The translations under genes were made by a program, and so were the position numbers. The notes under the pieces were generated by a model, which did not search any database, had not been told where the DNA came from, and saw only the letters and a program-made list of their open reading frames with translations. Below, piece by piece: positions 1 through 5,232 of a stretch of DNA of 6,969 nt (positions are counted from its first letter, which is position 1; every line of letters starts with the position of its first letter). Where the stretch lies: positions 1 through 6,969 of the forward strand of contig JAADGA010000080.1 of the NCBI GenBank assembly GCA_013152615.1, given 5' to 3'. The stretch is from Alphaproteobacteria bacterium (lineage in GTDB: Bacteria > Pseudomonadota > Alphaproteobacteria > Sphingomonadales > Emcibacteraceae).

Positions 1-333
1 CCCGCCGCGCATGACATTGATTACCACACAGGGGATTTCCGCCCCCATGCCATAACCGAGATTTTCCTGTTTCAGCGAGAATCCCGGCCCGCTGGTTGCG
101 GTCATTGCCTTGACCCCGCCCATGGACGCGCCAAGCGTTGCTGCCATTGAGGCGATCTCATCCTCCATCTGCAGGAAAACGCCGCCGATTGCCGGTAGCT
201 CCCGCGCCAGATTTTCGGCGATTTCGGACGATGGCGTGATCGGGTAGCCGGCAAAAAAGCGGCAGCCCGCCGCAATTGCCCCAAGGGCGCAGGCCTTGTT
301 GCCCTGAAGATTTACAGTATTTTGTCCGGTCAT
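1..333 (-). CDS. korA: 2-oxoacid:ferredoxin oxidoreductase alpha subunit, KorA type (N-terminal 111 aa; cut by window edge)
   Basis: The frame is open from the ATG at 331-333 to the left edge, so the gene is partial with its C-terminus missing. Seen: residues 30-37 read YPITPSSE, the hallmark of the alpha-subunit pyrimidine domain of 2-oxoacid:ferredoxin oxidoreductases; QMEDEIAS lies at 55-62 and TSGPGFSLKQENLGYG at 80-95. SSE rather than STP after the YPITP core, and the GPGFSLKQE block, are more like 2-oxoglutarate (KorA) than pyruvate enzymes. Known for the family: with a TPP-binding beta subunit it converts a 2-oxoacid plus CoA to acyl-CoA, CO2 and reduced ferredoxin in the cytoplasm. 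The start is set by a perfect AGGAGG 7 bases upstream and by a 4-base ATGA overlap with the preceding iorB-ferredoxin gene. Inferred: korB and perhaps korC follow outside the window. The family is secure, the exact substrate is not. Confidence 0.88.
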   Translation of the reverse strand, partial: MTGQNTVNLQGNKACALGAIAAGCRFFAGYPITPSSEIAENLARELPAIGGVFLQMEDEIASMAATLGASMGGVKAMTATSGPGFSLKQENLGYGMGAEIPCVVINVMRGG

Positions 334-1238
334 AGACTAACCTCCTGGGTTATCGGGTTGAGGGAGATGGCAAAATCGGGACACAGCCATTCACAAATAT
401 GACAGCCGGTACATTTTTCCGGCTCGGCGAGTTCGACGATCTGATCCTTGTTGAGAATGAGGCAATGTTCCGGACACATCTTGACACAAATGTCACAGCC
501 CTTGCACCATTCGGGGGTAATGACAAGTTCGGTCCGCTCGCGGCTGACTTCCGGCTGCACCAGCGGCACAAAAGCCCCGCCCTCAACCGGCTCGCCGTGC
601 CGCGAACGCTCGATCCAGTTTCGTCCCTGATCGAACACCGCCAGATTGACATCTATGGTTTTCGGCGGCACCATTTTGGCAATAACATTTCGCCATTCTT
701 CGGTCGGGAATGTCAGTGTGGTCGATAACGCGCCGAGCAACAGGGTATTGGCCGCGCGTTCATTACCGGCCTTTGTCGCCATTTCGGTGGCATCAAGGGC
801 AAAGGCCTCAGCCACCTTTTCCCTGATATCCGCCGGAGTATCTTTTGAATAGCCGATATCGGCACCGAGTACCCGCGAGCGGCAGGCAAAAGGTGGCACA
901 ATCCGTTTGGTATCGGCAATAAAAACCCCGCTGTCCGGACGCAGATAATTCATCCAGCGCAGGCCTTCGGCCCATTCAAGGGCGATCAGCACATCAACCT
1001 TGCCCACCGGAATCGTCGGTGACCACACTTGGGTGCCAAAGCGGACATGGCTGAACACCACACCGCCGCGCTTGGCCATGCCGTGGACCTCGCTCTGTTT
1101 GACCTGATAGCCCAGATTCTGGCAGATTTGTGCCAATACCTTGGATACCATGATCACGCCCTGCCCGCCAACCCCGACAATCAGGATGTTGATCGGCTCG
1201 GTAATATCTTTCGGGTCCAGTTTTTTCGGCTCGGTCAT
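330..1238 (-). CDS. iorB: Indolepyruvate ferredoxin oxidoreductase beta subunit fused to a 2x[4Fe-4S] ferredoxin domain
   Basis: Numbering is from the ATG at 1236-1238 (302 aa). Residues 18-230 form the gamma-type domain of 2-oxoacid oxidoreductases: GVGGQG at 22-27 and the IorB signature SEVHGMAKRGG at 49-59. Residues 241-300 are a dicluster ferredoxin: CxxCxxCxxxCP at C245, C248, C251, C255 and again at C276, C279, C282, C286. Known: IorB pairs with IorA to turn aryl-pyruvates plus CoA into aryl-acetyl-CoA, and ordinary IorB (about 200 aa) has no clusters. The added domain looks like KorD, the ferredoxin-like subunit of 2-oxoglutarate oxidoreductase, and the next gene is korA, so a fusion of iorB with korD is inferred. 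The frame is open upstream to an ATG at 1289, but that start would overlap iorA by 38 bases. The chosen start leaves 13 bases and has AAAGGG upstream. The stop overlaps the korA ATG. Confidence 0.88.
   Translation of the reverse strand: MTEPKKLDPKDITEPINILIVGVGGQGVIMVSKVLAQICQNLGYQVKQSEVHGMAKRGGVVFSHVRFGTQVWSPTIPVGKVDVLIALEWAEGLRWMNYLRPDSGVFIADTKRIVPPFACRSRVLGADIGYSKDTPADIREKVAEAFALDATEMATKAGNERAANTLLLGALSTTLTFPTEEWRNVIAKMVPPKTIDVNLAVFDQGRNWIERSRHGEPVEGGAFVPLVQPEVSRERTELVITPEWCKGCDICVKMCPEHCLILNKDQIVELAEPEKCTGCHICEWLCPDFAISLNPITQEVSL
341..346 (-). promoter_or_regulatory. Shine-Dalgarno site of korA
   Basis: On the minus strand this reads AGGAGG, a perfect Shine-Dalgarno sequence 7 bases before the korA ATG. 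It lies inside the last codons of the upstream gene. It fixes the korA start and suggests strong initiation in addition to coupling through the ATGA overlap. Confidence 0.85.
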
Positions 1239-1251
1239 GCTCAGGCCCTTT

Positions 1252-3111
1252 CTATACTGTGGTACATGTTTTGGCTCTCGTCCCGCCAATCATATCCGGG
1301 TTCACCGTTGGCTGGATCGCCCCGGTCGGACAGAATTGGGCACAGACCGAGCAGCCGATACAGGCGCTCGGATCAATCTTGACAATATGACGGCCTTCAA
1401 ACCATTCATCGCTCCAGATCAGGGCCGGACAGCCCAGATTCATACAGCTCTGACAGGCATTGCAGTCCTTTTCATCGACCTGCATCGTCGGCCCCTTGAT
1501 CCGCACCGGGTCAATAACGCATGGCCGGTCGGCAATCAGCACCGACACCCCGCGATGGGCAATGCCCTCACGCATGGTCTGGATCATGGTGGCGGCATCA
1601 TAGCTGTCAACCCGCTCGACCCAGTCAACGCCGCACGCGCGGATCATGTCTTCGAAATTAACTTCATGGGTGGCTTCCCCGCGGATGGTCTTGCCCGTTG
1701 ACGGATTATCCTGACCTCCGGTCATGGCGGTGATATGATTATCAAGCAGGATAACGGTAATATCCGCCTGATTATAAACCGCATTGATCAGCGGCGGAAT
1801 GCCGGAATGAATGAAGGTACTGTCGCCGATGGTGGCGACGATTGGCTTGGTCTCGGTACCGGCGAGATACATGCCCATGGCATTGGCGATGCTTGAGCCC
1901 ATGGCAACCGTGGTATCAATCGCCGTCAGCGGGTCACCAACCGCGAGGGTATAACAGCCAATATCACCGGCCACCCGGACATCAAGACTGCGAATGGCAT
2001 TATAGCTCATCGCATGGGGACAGCCGGCACAGAGCAGCGGTGGCCGGATCAGCGGCTCGAACTGGGGCACGATTGCACTTTCCTCCGGGGTGAGGATTCC
2101 GGCCTGTTCAAAGCCGATCCGCACCTGTTCCGGTGACAATTCGCCGGTCCGGGGGAAATATTCCTTGCCCTCGACCTTCAGACCCCAGCTTTTAAGCTCA
2201 TTTTCAATTACCGGTTCCAGCTCCTCAACCACGATCACCCGGTCATGGCGGGCGCAGAAATCCTGAATCATTTTCTTTGGCAGCGGGAATGACAGACCGA
2301 GCTTCAGCACACTGGCCTCGGGCAGGTTTTCCTTGACATAAACATAGCACATGCTGGCGGTAATAATGCCGACCTTGGACGAGCCGGGTTCCAGCCGGGT
2401 GAGGTCGGAGGTCTCCAGCTCCTGCGCCAGTCTTTCCAGTCGCTCAATCACCATCGGATGCCGTCTGCGGGCGTGACCCGGCACCATGACATTCTTGGTG
2501 ACATCGGAAATAAAACCACGATCCTCGGGGGTTTCACGCTCACTGACCAGCACCGGGCTGCGGGTATGGGAAATGCGGGTGGTGCTGCGGACAATCACCG
2601 GGGTGTCAAAGCGCTCGCTGAGATCAAAGGCGATCCGGGTGTAATCAAGCGCTTCCTGTGAATCCGATGGCTCCAGCACCGGCACCTGGGCAAAGCGGCC
2701 AAACAGGCGGCTATCCTGTTCATTCTGCGAACTGTGGATGCCGGGATCATCACAAATAATCAGCACCAGACCACCATTCACCCCGATATAAGAATAGGAC
2801 ATCAGGGCATCAGAGGCGACATTCAAACCGACATGCTTCATCATCGTTACCGACCGCACCCCGGCGAAGCTGCCACCGATCGCGACATCAAGCGCGACCT
2901 TTTCATTGGTCGACCACTGGGCATGAACATCACCGACCGGATAACGCGCCAGACTTTCCATGATCTCGGTACTCGGCGTGCCGGGATAGGCGGCGGCAAC
3001 CTTGACCCCGGCTTCCCATGCCCCGCGGGCGAAGGCCTCATTGCCGGTCATCTGGTGGGTGATGCCGGTTTTGATCGCACTCGGCGATGCCTGTTCAGCC
3101 TTGGTTGTCAT
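1252..3111 (-). CDS. iorA: Indolepyruvate ferredoxin oxidoreductase alpha subunit
   Basis: A 619-aa protein of the usual IorA length and layout. The N-terminal pyrimidine domain has YPGTPSTE at 42-49. LCAGCPH at 360-366 opens the TPP domain, with GDST at 429-432 and N458 in the cofactor-binding motif GDS-x(26)-N. The C-terminus carries two [4Fe-4S] motifs: C550, C553, C556, C561 (CxxCxxCx4CP, one residue longer than the classical form) and C584, C587, C590, C594 (classical). Known: IorA with IorB oxidatively decarboxylates indolepyruvate, phenylpyruvate and 4-hydroxyphenylpyruvate to the aryl-acetyl-CoA, releasing CO2 and reducing ferredoxin. These are transamination products of Trp, Phe and Tyr. 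It is an oxygen-sensitive cytoplasmic enzyme. It is the first gene of the minus-strand operon, diverging from ubiT. AGGAG ends 7 bases before the ATG. The family is certain; substrate range cannot be read from sequence. Confidence 0.95.
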   Translation of the reverse strand: MTTKAEQASPSAIKTGITHQMTGNEAFARGAWEAGVKVAAAYPGTPSTEIMESLARYPVGDVHAQWSTNEKVALDVAIGGSFAGVRSVTMMKHVGLNVASDALMSYSYIGVNGGLVLIICDDPGIHSSQNEQDSRLFGRFAQVPVLEPSDSQEALDYTRIAFDLSERFDTPVIVRSTTRISHTRSPVLVSERETPEDRGFISDVTKNVMVPGHARRRHPMVIERLERLAQELETSDLTRLEPGSSKVGIITASMCYVYVKENLPEASVLKLGLSFPLPKKMIQDFCARHDRVIVVEELEPVIENELKSWGLKVEGKEYFPRTGELSPEQVRIGFEQAGILTPEESAIVPQFEPLIRPPLLCAGCPHAMSYNAIRSLDVRVAGDIGCYTLAVGDPLTAIDTTVAMGSSIANAMGMYLAGTETKPIVATIGDSTFIHSGIPPLINAVYNQADITVILLDNHITAMTGGQDNPSTGKTIRGEATHEVNFEDMIRACGVDWVERVDSYDAATMIQTMREGIAHRGVSVLIADRPCVIDPVRIKGPTMQVDEKDCNACQSCMNLGCPALIWSDEWFEGRHIVKIDPSACIGCSVCAQFCPTGAIQPTVNPDMIGGTRAKTCTTV

Positions 3112-3118
3112 GCCTTGT

Positions 3119-3123
3119 CTCCT
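3119..3123 (-). promoter_or_regulatory. Shine-Dalgarno site of iorA
   Basis: The minus strand reads AGGAG with 7 bases to the iorA ATG at 3109-3111, good spacing that supports this start. It directly abuts the 11-base tandem repeat at 3123-3144. Confidence 0.8.
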
Positions 3124-3144
3124 GATAATAGCTTGATAATAGCT
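3123..3144. repeat. 11-base perfect tandem duplication in the iorA leader
   Basis: TGATAATAGCT occurs twice head to tail on the plus strand (3123-3133 and 3134-3144) with no mismatch and no gap. It lies in what should be the 5' untranslated leader of iorA, touching its Shine-Dalgarno site. The period is about one helical turn, which would suit a DNA-binding protein. A recent slippage duplication is an equally simple explanation. Confidence 0.75.
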
Positions 3145-3184
3145 GCGGTTTAATCCAGCCCGTCCATGAAGGGCAAAAAATATA

Positions 3185-3225
3185 ATGATACATTATTTCC
3201 AATAAATTATTGTAAAACGTATCAT
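3185..3225. promoter_or_regulatory. Large dyad, candidate operator of the iorA operon
   Basis: ATGATAC at 3185-3191 and its inverse GTATCAT at 3219-3225 are perfect 7-base arms centred on 3205. Inside, CAAT/ATTG inverted boxes repeat the symmetry around the same centre. The half-sites read outside-in as ATGATAC, an A/T-rich run, then CAAT on both strands. The centre lies about 94 bases upstream of the iorA start and overlaps the only -10-like hexamers I can see for that gene, a place suited to a repressor. The binding protein is unknown. A chance dyad in AT-rich DNA cannot be excluded. Confidence 0.45.
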
Positions 3226-3317
3226 ATTAATATATTTTCGCAAGGATAAAACATTACATTCCGCCGGAGTAACGGAAGAAAATAGCTTTAATTTTTGCCG
3301 ACAAGCAAGGAAATTCC

Positions 3318-3329
3318 CCGAACGGTCGG
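3318..3329. promoter_or_regulatory. TetR-operator-like palindrome CCGAACGGTCGG
   Basis: CCGA and TCGG flank a four-base centre, giving an imperfect GC-rich palindrome in otherwise AT-rich DNA. On the minus strand it continues as AACCGACCGTTCGG. This resembles ACCGACCGGTCGGT-type operators bound by TetR-family regulators of phenylacetate and fatty-acid catabolism such as PaaR. It is about 210 bases from iorA and 200 bases from ubiT, so the target is unclear. Assignment is by resemblance only. Confidence 0.3.
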
Positions 3330-3444
3330 TTAACTAATTGTTTTTACTTGACTTTGCCTGCCGGTATTAAATATCCGGATTTTTCTTGCGGTATTGCCGA
3401 ATTTTATGAGAAATGACCGGATAAAATATTACACCTATTATTTT

Positions 3445-3458
3445 TTGATATACATCAA
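3445..3458 (+). promoter_or_regulatory. Perfect FNR/Anr/FnrL box TTGATATACATCAA
   Basis: The site matches TTGAT-N4-ATCAA at all ten defined positions. Its centre (3451.5) is 29.5 bases before the first base of the -10-like hexamer at 3481, which puts it at -41.5 from a start of transcription near 3493, the canonical class II activator position. Known: FNR-family proteins with an intact [4Fe-4S] cluster activate such promoters when oxygen is low, and the E. coli ubiT and ubiUV genes are induced without oxygen in an FNR-dependent way. Inferred: ubiTUV and probably the carbonic anhydrase are induced under low oxygen here. A CRP-family nitric-oxide sensor (Dnr/Nnr) would use nearly the same site. 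Confidence 0.85.
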
Positions 3459-3480
3459 TCCTGAAGCCGGAAAATCAAGA

Positions 3481-3486
3481 TATACC
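3481..3486 (+). promoter_or_regulatory. Candidate -10 element of the ubiT promoter
   Basis: TATACC matches the TATAAT consensus at its first four positions. It is identified mainly by its exact class II distance from the FNR box; no separate -35 is expected there. Transcription would begin near 3493, leaving a leader of about 34 bases before the ubiT ATG. Confidence 0.55.
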
Positions 3487-3494
3487 TCGACTCG

Positions 3495-3530
3495 ATGAGG
3501 GGGATGAGAACGGAAATTTATAAATCATGA
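3495..3530 (+). CDS. Possible leader mini-ORF (11 codons) coupled to ubiT
   Basis: From the ATG at 3495 the frame reads MRGMRTEIYKS and stops at TGA 3528-3530, overlapping the ubiT ATG (3527-3529) as ATGA. A second in-frame ATG at 3504 follows GAGGGGG with almost no spacer. The ubiT ATG has only a weak ribosome site (GGAA, 11 bases upstream), so initiation by coupling from this mini-ORF is conceivable. The first ATG would lie 2 bases from the predicted transcription start. Very short ORFs arise by chance, and I see no sign of coding selection, so confidence is low. Confidence 0.2.
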   Translation: MRGMRTEIYKS

Positions 3531-4231
3531 TCTATCAAGCCACCCCTGCCGAAAATTTTACCCCGCTGCTGGTTGCGGGCCTGATGATCAGGCCGCTGCC
3601 AACCGCGCCACTTGATCGTCTGCTCAGCTATATCGCCCGGCGGATACAGGATAACCATCCGGCTATCCTTGAAAGACTGCGCCCGCTCGCTGGCACCCGT
3701 TTCCTGATCTGTCCGACGGATTTACCCTACGAGATCGAATTGGTCCTGGGTGAAGACCGGGTGGACTGTCATCTCAGGAGAAGCCATCAGCCCGATACCG
3801 AGGTTACCGCGGCGAATGTGACCATTTCCGGCAGTTTCCTGTCGCTTGTTGATATGATGGATGGCAAGCAGGATGGCGACGGGCTGTTTTTTTCCCGCAG
3901 TCTGACGGTAACCGGAGATACCGAGGCCCTGTTAACCCTGCGCAACGCGGTTGACAGTGATGACATTGATCTGCGCGCGGAAATTCTTGCCCGCTTTGGC
4001 CCGCTGAAGACTCCGGCGGAAATATTCATGTCGGCCGGTGACCGGCTCTATCATCGTCTGGCACGCGATATGAGCGTCATCAGCAGAGCAATAACCGGCC
4101 CGCTGTCCGACCGCTGTGAGGATCTTGAACAGGAGAATCAGGGGTTGAGAGACCGGCTGGGCCGGCTGGAACAGACCAGTGTCAAAACCCGGAACAGACT
4201 ACAGGTCCTTGGCCGGAAAATTGCGTCATGA
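3527..4231 (+). CDS. ubiT: UbiT, SCP2-domain accessory protein of O2-independent ubiquinone biosynthesis, with C-terminal coiled coil
   Basis: A 234-aa protein whose middle part is an SCP2-like lipid-binding domain (about residues 25-165). The block LFFSRSLTVTGDTE at 120-133 matches the E. coli UbiT (YhbT) signature LFFQRRLVIEGDTE. The N-terminal region is basic and amphipathic, with no signal peptide. Known: UbiT is needed for ubiquinone synthesis without oxygen and is thought to bind the lipid intermediates while UbiU-UbiV hydroxylate the ring. E. coli UbiT is about 174 aa; this protein has some 60 extra residues. About 193-232 are rich in Leu, Glu, Arg and Gln with heptad-like spacing, a probable coiled coil. 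Its stop overlaps the ubiU start by 4 bases. The ATG at 3527 has a weak ribosome site, but no better in-frame start is visible. Identification rests on the motif and on its neighbours ubiU and ubiV. Confidence 0.9.
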   Translation: MIYQATPAENFTPLLVAGLMIRPLPTAPLDRLLSYIARRIQDNHPAILERLRPLAGTRFLICPTDLPYEIELVLGEDRVDCHLRRSHQPDTEVTAANVTISGSFLSLVDMMDGKQDGDGLFFSRSLTVTGDTEALLTLRNAVDSDDIDLRAEILARFGPLKTPAEIFMSAGDRLYHRLARDMSVISRAITGPLSDRCEDLEQENQGLRDRLGRLEQTSVKTRNRLQVLGRKIAS

Positions 4232-5232
4232 CCAACCGGACCCCCACCACAAAAAAACTTGAACTTGTCTGCCCGGCAGGCACCCCTGCCGCGCTGCGGG
4301 TTGCGGTCGATGCCGGTGCCGATGCGGTTTATATGGGCTTTCGTGATGAAACCAACGCCCGCAATTTTCCCGGACTTAATTTTTCGGTTGATGAACTGGC
4401 CGAAGCGCTGGATTATGCCCATGAGCGCGGGGTAAAAGTCCTGCTCGCGGTCAATACCTATGCTGCCGCCGGTAAAGGCGACCCGTGGATCACGGCAGTG
4501 GACAACGCCGCCAGATTAAAGGTCGACGCCATCATTCTGGCTGATGTCGGCCTGCTGGACTATGCCCATCGGACCCATCCTGAGCTCAGACTTCATCTGT
4601 CGGTACAGGCCTCGGCCTCCAATGCCGCCACCATAAATTATTACGCCCGCGAATTCGATATCCGGCGTGTGGTGCTGCCCCGGGTGCTGACGGTGCCGGA
4701 AATCCGCGCCATCAATCAGCAGATTGATATTGAAACCGAGGTTTTTGCCTTTGGCGGCATGTGTCCGATGGCAGAAGGCCGGTGTAGCCTGTCGAGCTAT
4801 ATCACCGGTAAATCGCCCAATATGAACGGGGTCTGCTCACCGGCAAGCGCGGTCAGCTATGTTCAGGAGGGCCGGGACCTGAAAACCAATCTGGCTGGCT
4901 TTACCATCAATAAATTCGGGCCTCACGAGCGCGCCGGTTATCCAACCCTGTGCAAGGGTCGCTTCAGTACCAATGGCGACCCGGGCTATCTGTTCGAGGA
5001 ACCAACCAGCCTCAATGTCACCAATATCTTGCCGGAATTGATCGAGGCCGGCATCAGCGCCCTCAAGATCGAAGGCCGCCAGCGCAGCAAAGCCTACGTG
5101 CGTGAAGTGGTGCAGAATTTCCGCAAATCTGTCGATGCCGCCCTCAGCGGCGAACGATTGATAATCCCGATGGATAACCTCACCGAAGGCGGCCACAACA
5201 CTACCGGAGCCTATAATAAAAAATGGATGTGA
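4228..5232 (+). CDS. ubiU: UbiU, U32-family subunit of the O2-independent ubiquinone hydroxylase
   Basis: A 334-aa peptidase-U32-family protein, close to the 331 aa of E. coli UbiU (YhbU). It begins with the family opening ELVCPAGTP at 12-20 and has GADAVYMGF at 30-38. Four cysteines, C179, C186, C203 and C242 (in CPMAEGRC, MNGVCSP and PTLCKGR), have the same spacing (7, 17, 39) as the [4Fe-4S] ligands C169, C176, C193 and C232 of the E. coli protein. The family block KIEGRQRS lies at 280-287. Known: UbiU forms a heterodimer with UbiV and hydroxylates the ubiquinone ring without O2, with prephenate as the proposed oxygen donor. Despite the family name it is not a protease. The start overlaps the ubiT stop as ATGA, and the stop is overlapped by ubiV, so all three should be made together. 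No key residue appears to be lost. Confidence 0.96.
   Translation: MTNRTPTTKKLELVCPAGTPAALRVAVDAGADAVYMGFRDETNARNFPGLNFSVDELAEALDYAHERGVKVLLAVNTYAAAGKGDPWITAVDNAARLKVDAIILADVGLLDYAHRTHPELRLHLSVQASASNAATINYYAREFDIRRVVLPRVLTVPEIRAINQQIDIETEVFAFGGMCPMAEGRCSLSSYITGKSPNMNGVCSPASAVSYVQEGRDLKTNLAGFTINKFGPHERAGYPTLCKGRFSTNGDPGYLFEEPTSLNVTNILPELIEAGISALKIEGRQRSKAYVREVVQNFRKSVDAALSGERLIIPMDNLTEGGHNTTGAYNKKWM

Larger units (their letters stand above)
3112..3526. other. Divergent AT-rich intergenic regulatory region between iorA and ubiT
   Basis: These 415 bases separate two operons that point away from each other. The stretch is clearly richer in A and T than the flanking genes, and I see no ORF with a credible protein in it apart from a possible 11-codon leader. 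It should hold both promoters. From left to right: the iorA Shine-Dalgarno site, a tandem 11-mer, a 41-base dyad (3185-3225), a TetR-operator-like palindrome (3318-3329), a lone TTGACT at 3348-3353 without a good -10 partner, a perfect FNR box (3445-3458), and a -10-like hexamer (3481-3486). I could not assign a clear -35/-10 pair for iorA; TATCAT and TATATT on the minus strand around 3179-3190 are candidates overlapping the dyad. Confidence 0.8.

Noticed and set aside
1239..1289. Longer iorB start at ATG 1287-1289 (17 more residues)
   Set aside because: It would overlap iorA by 38 bases, the added residues are not part of the family, and the ATG at 1236-1238 has its own AAAGGG and sits 13 bases after the iorA stop.
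1141..1701. 186-codon open frame on the plus strand across the iorA/iorB junction
   Set aside because: It is antisense to well-supported Fe-S enzyme genes, its product has no recognisable motif, and it follows the third-position bias of the genes on the other strand.
2734..3153. 139-codon plus-strand open frame opposite the iorA N-terminus
   Set aside because: Low-complexity His/Gly/Arg-rich antisense translation of iorA, with no domain and no good ribosome site.
3158..3174. GCCC...GGGC hairpin in the iorA leader followed by a run of A on the plus strand
   Set aside because: Only a four-base stem, and no T run follows it in the direction of iorA transcription.
3348..3353. TTGACT as a sigma70 -35 element for ubiT
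   Set aside because: No acceptable -10 hexamer lies 16-18 bases downstream, and the FNR-linked promoter explains ubiT better.
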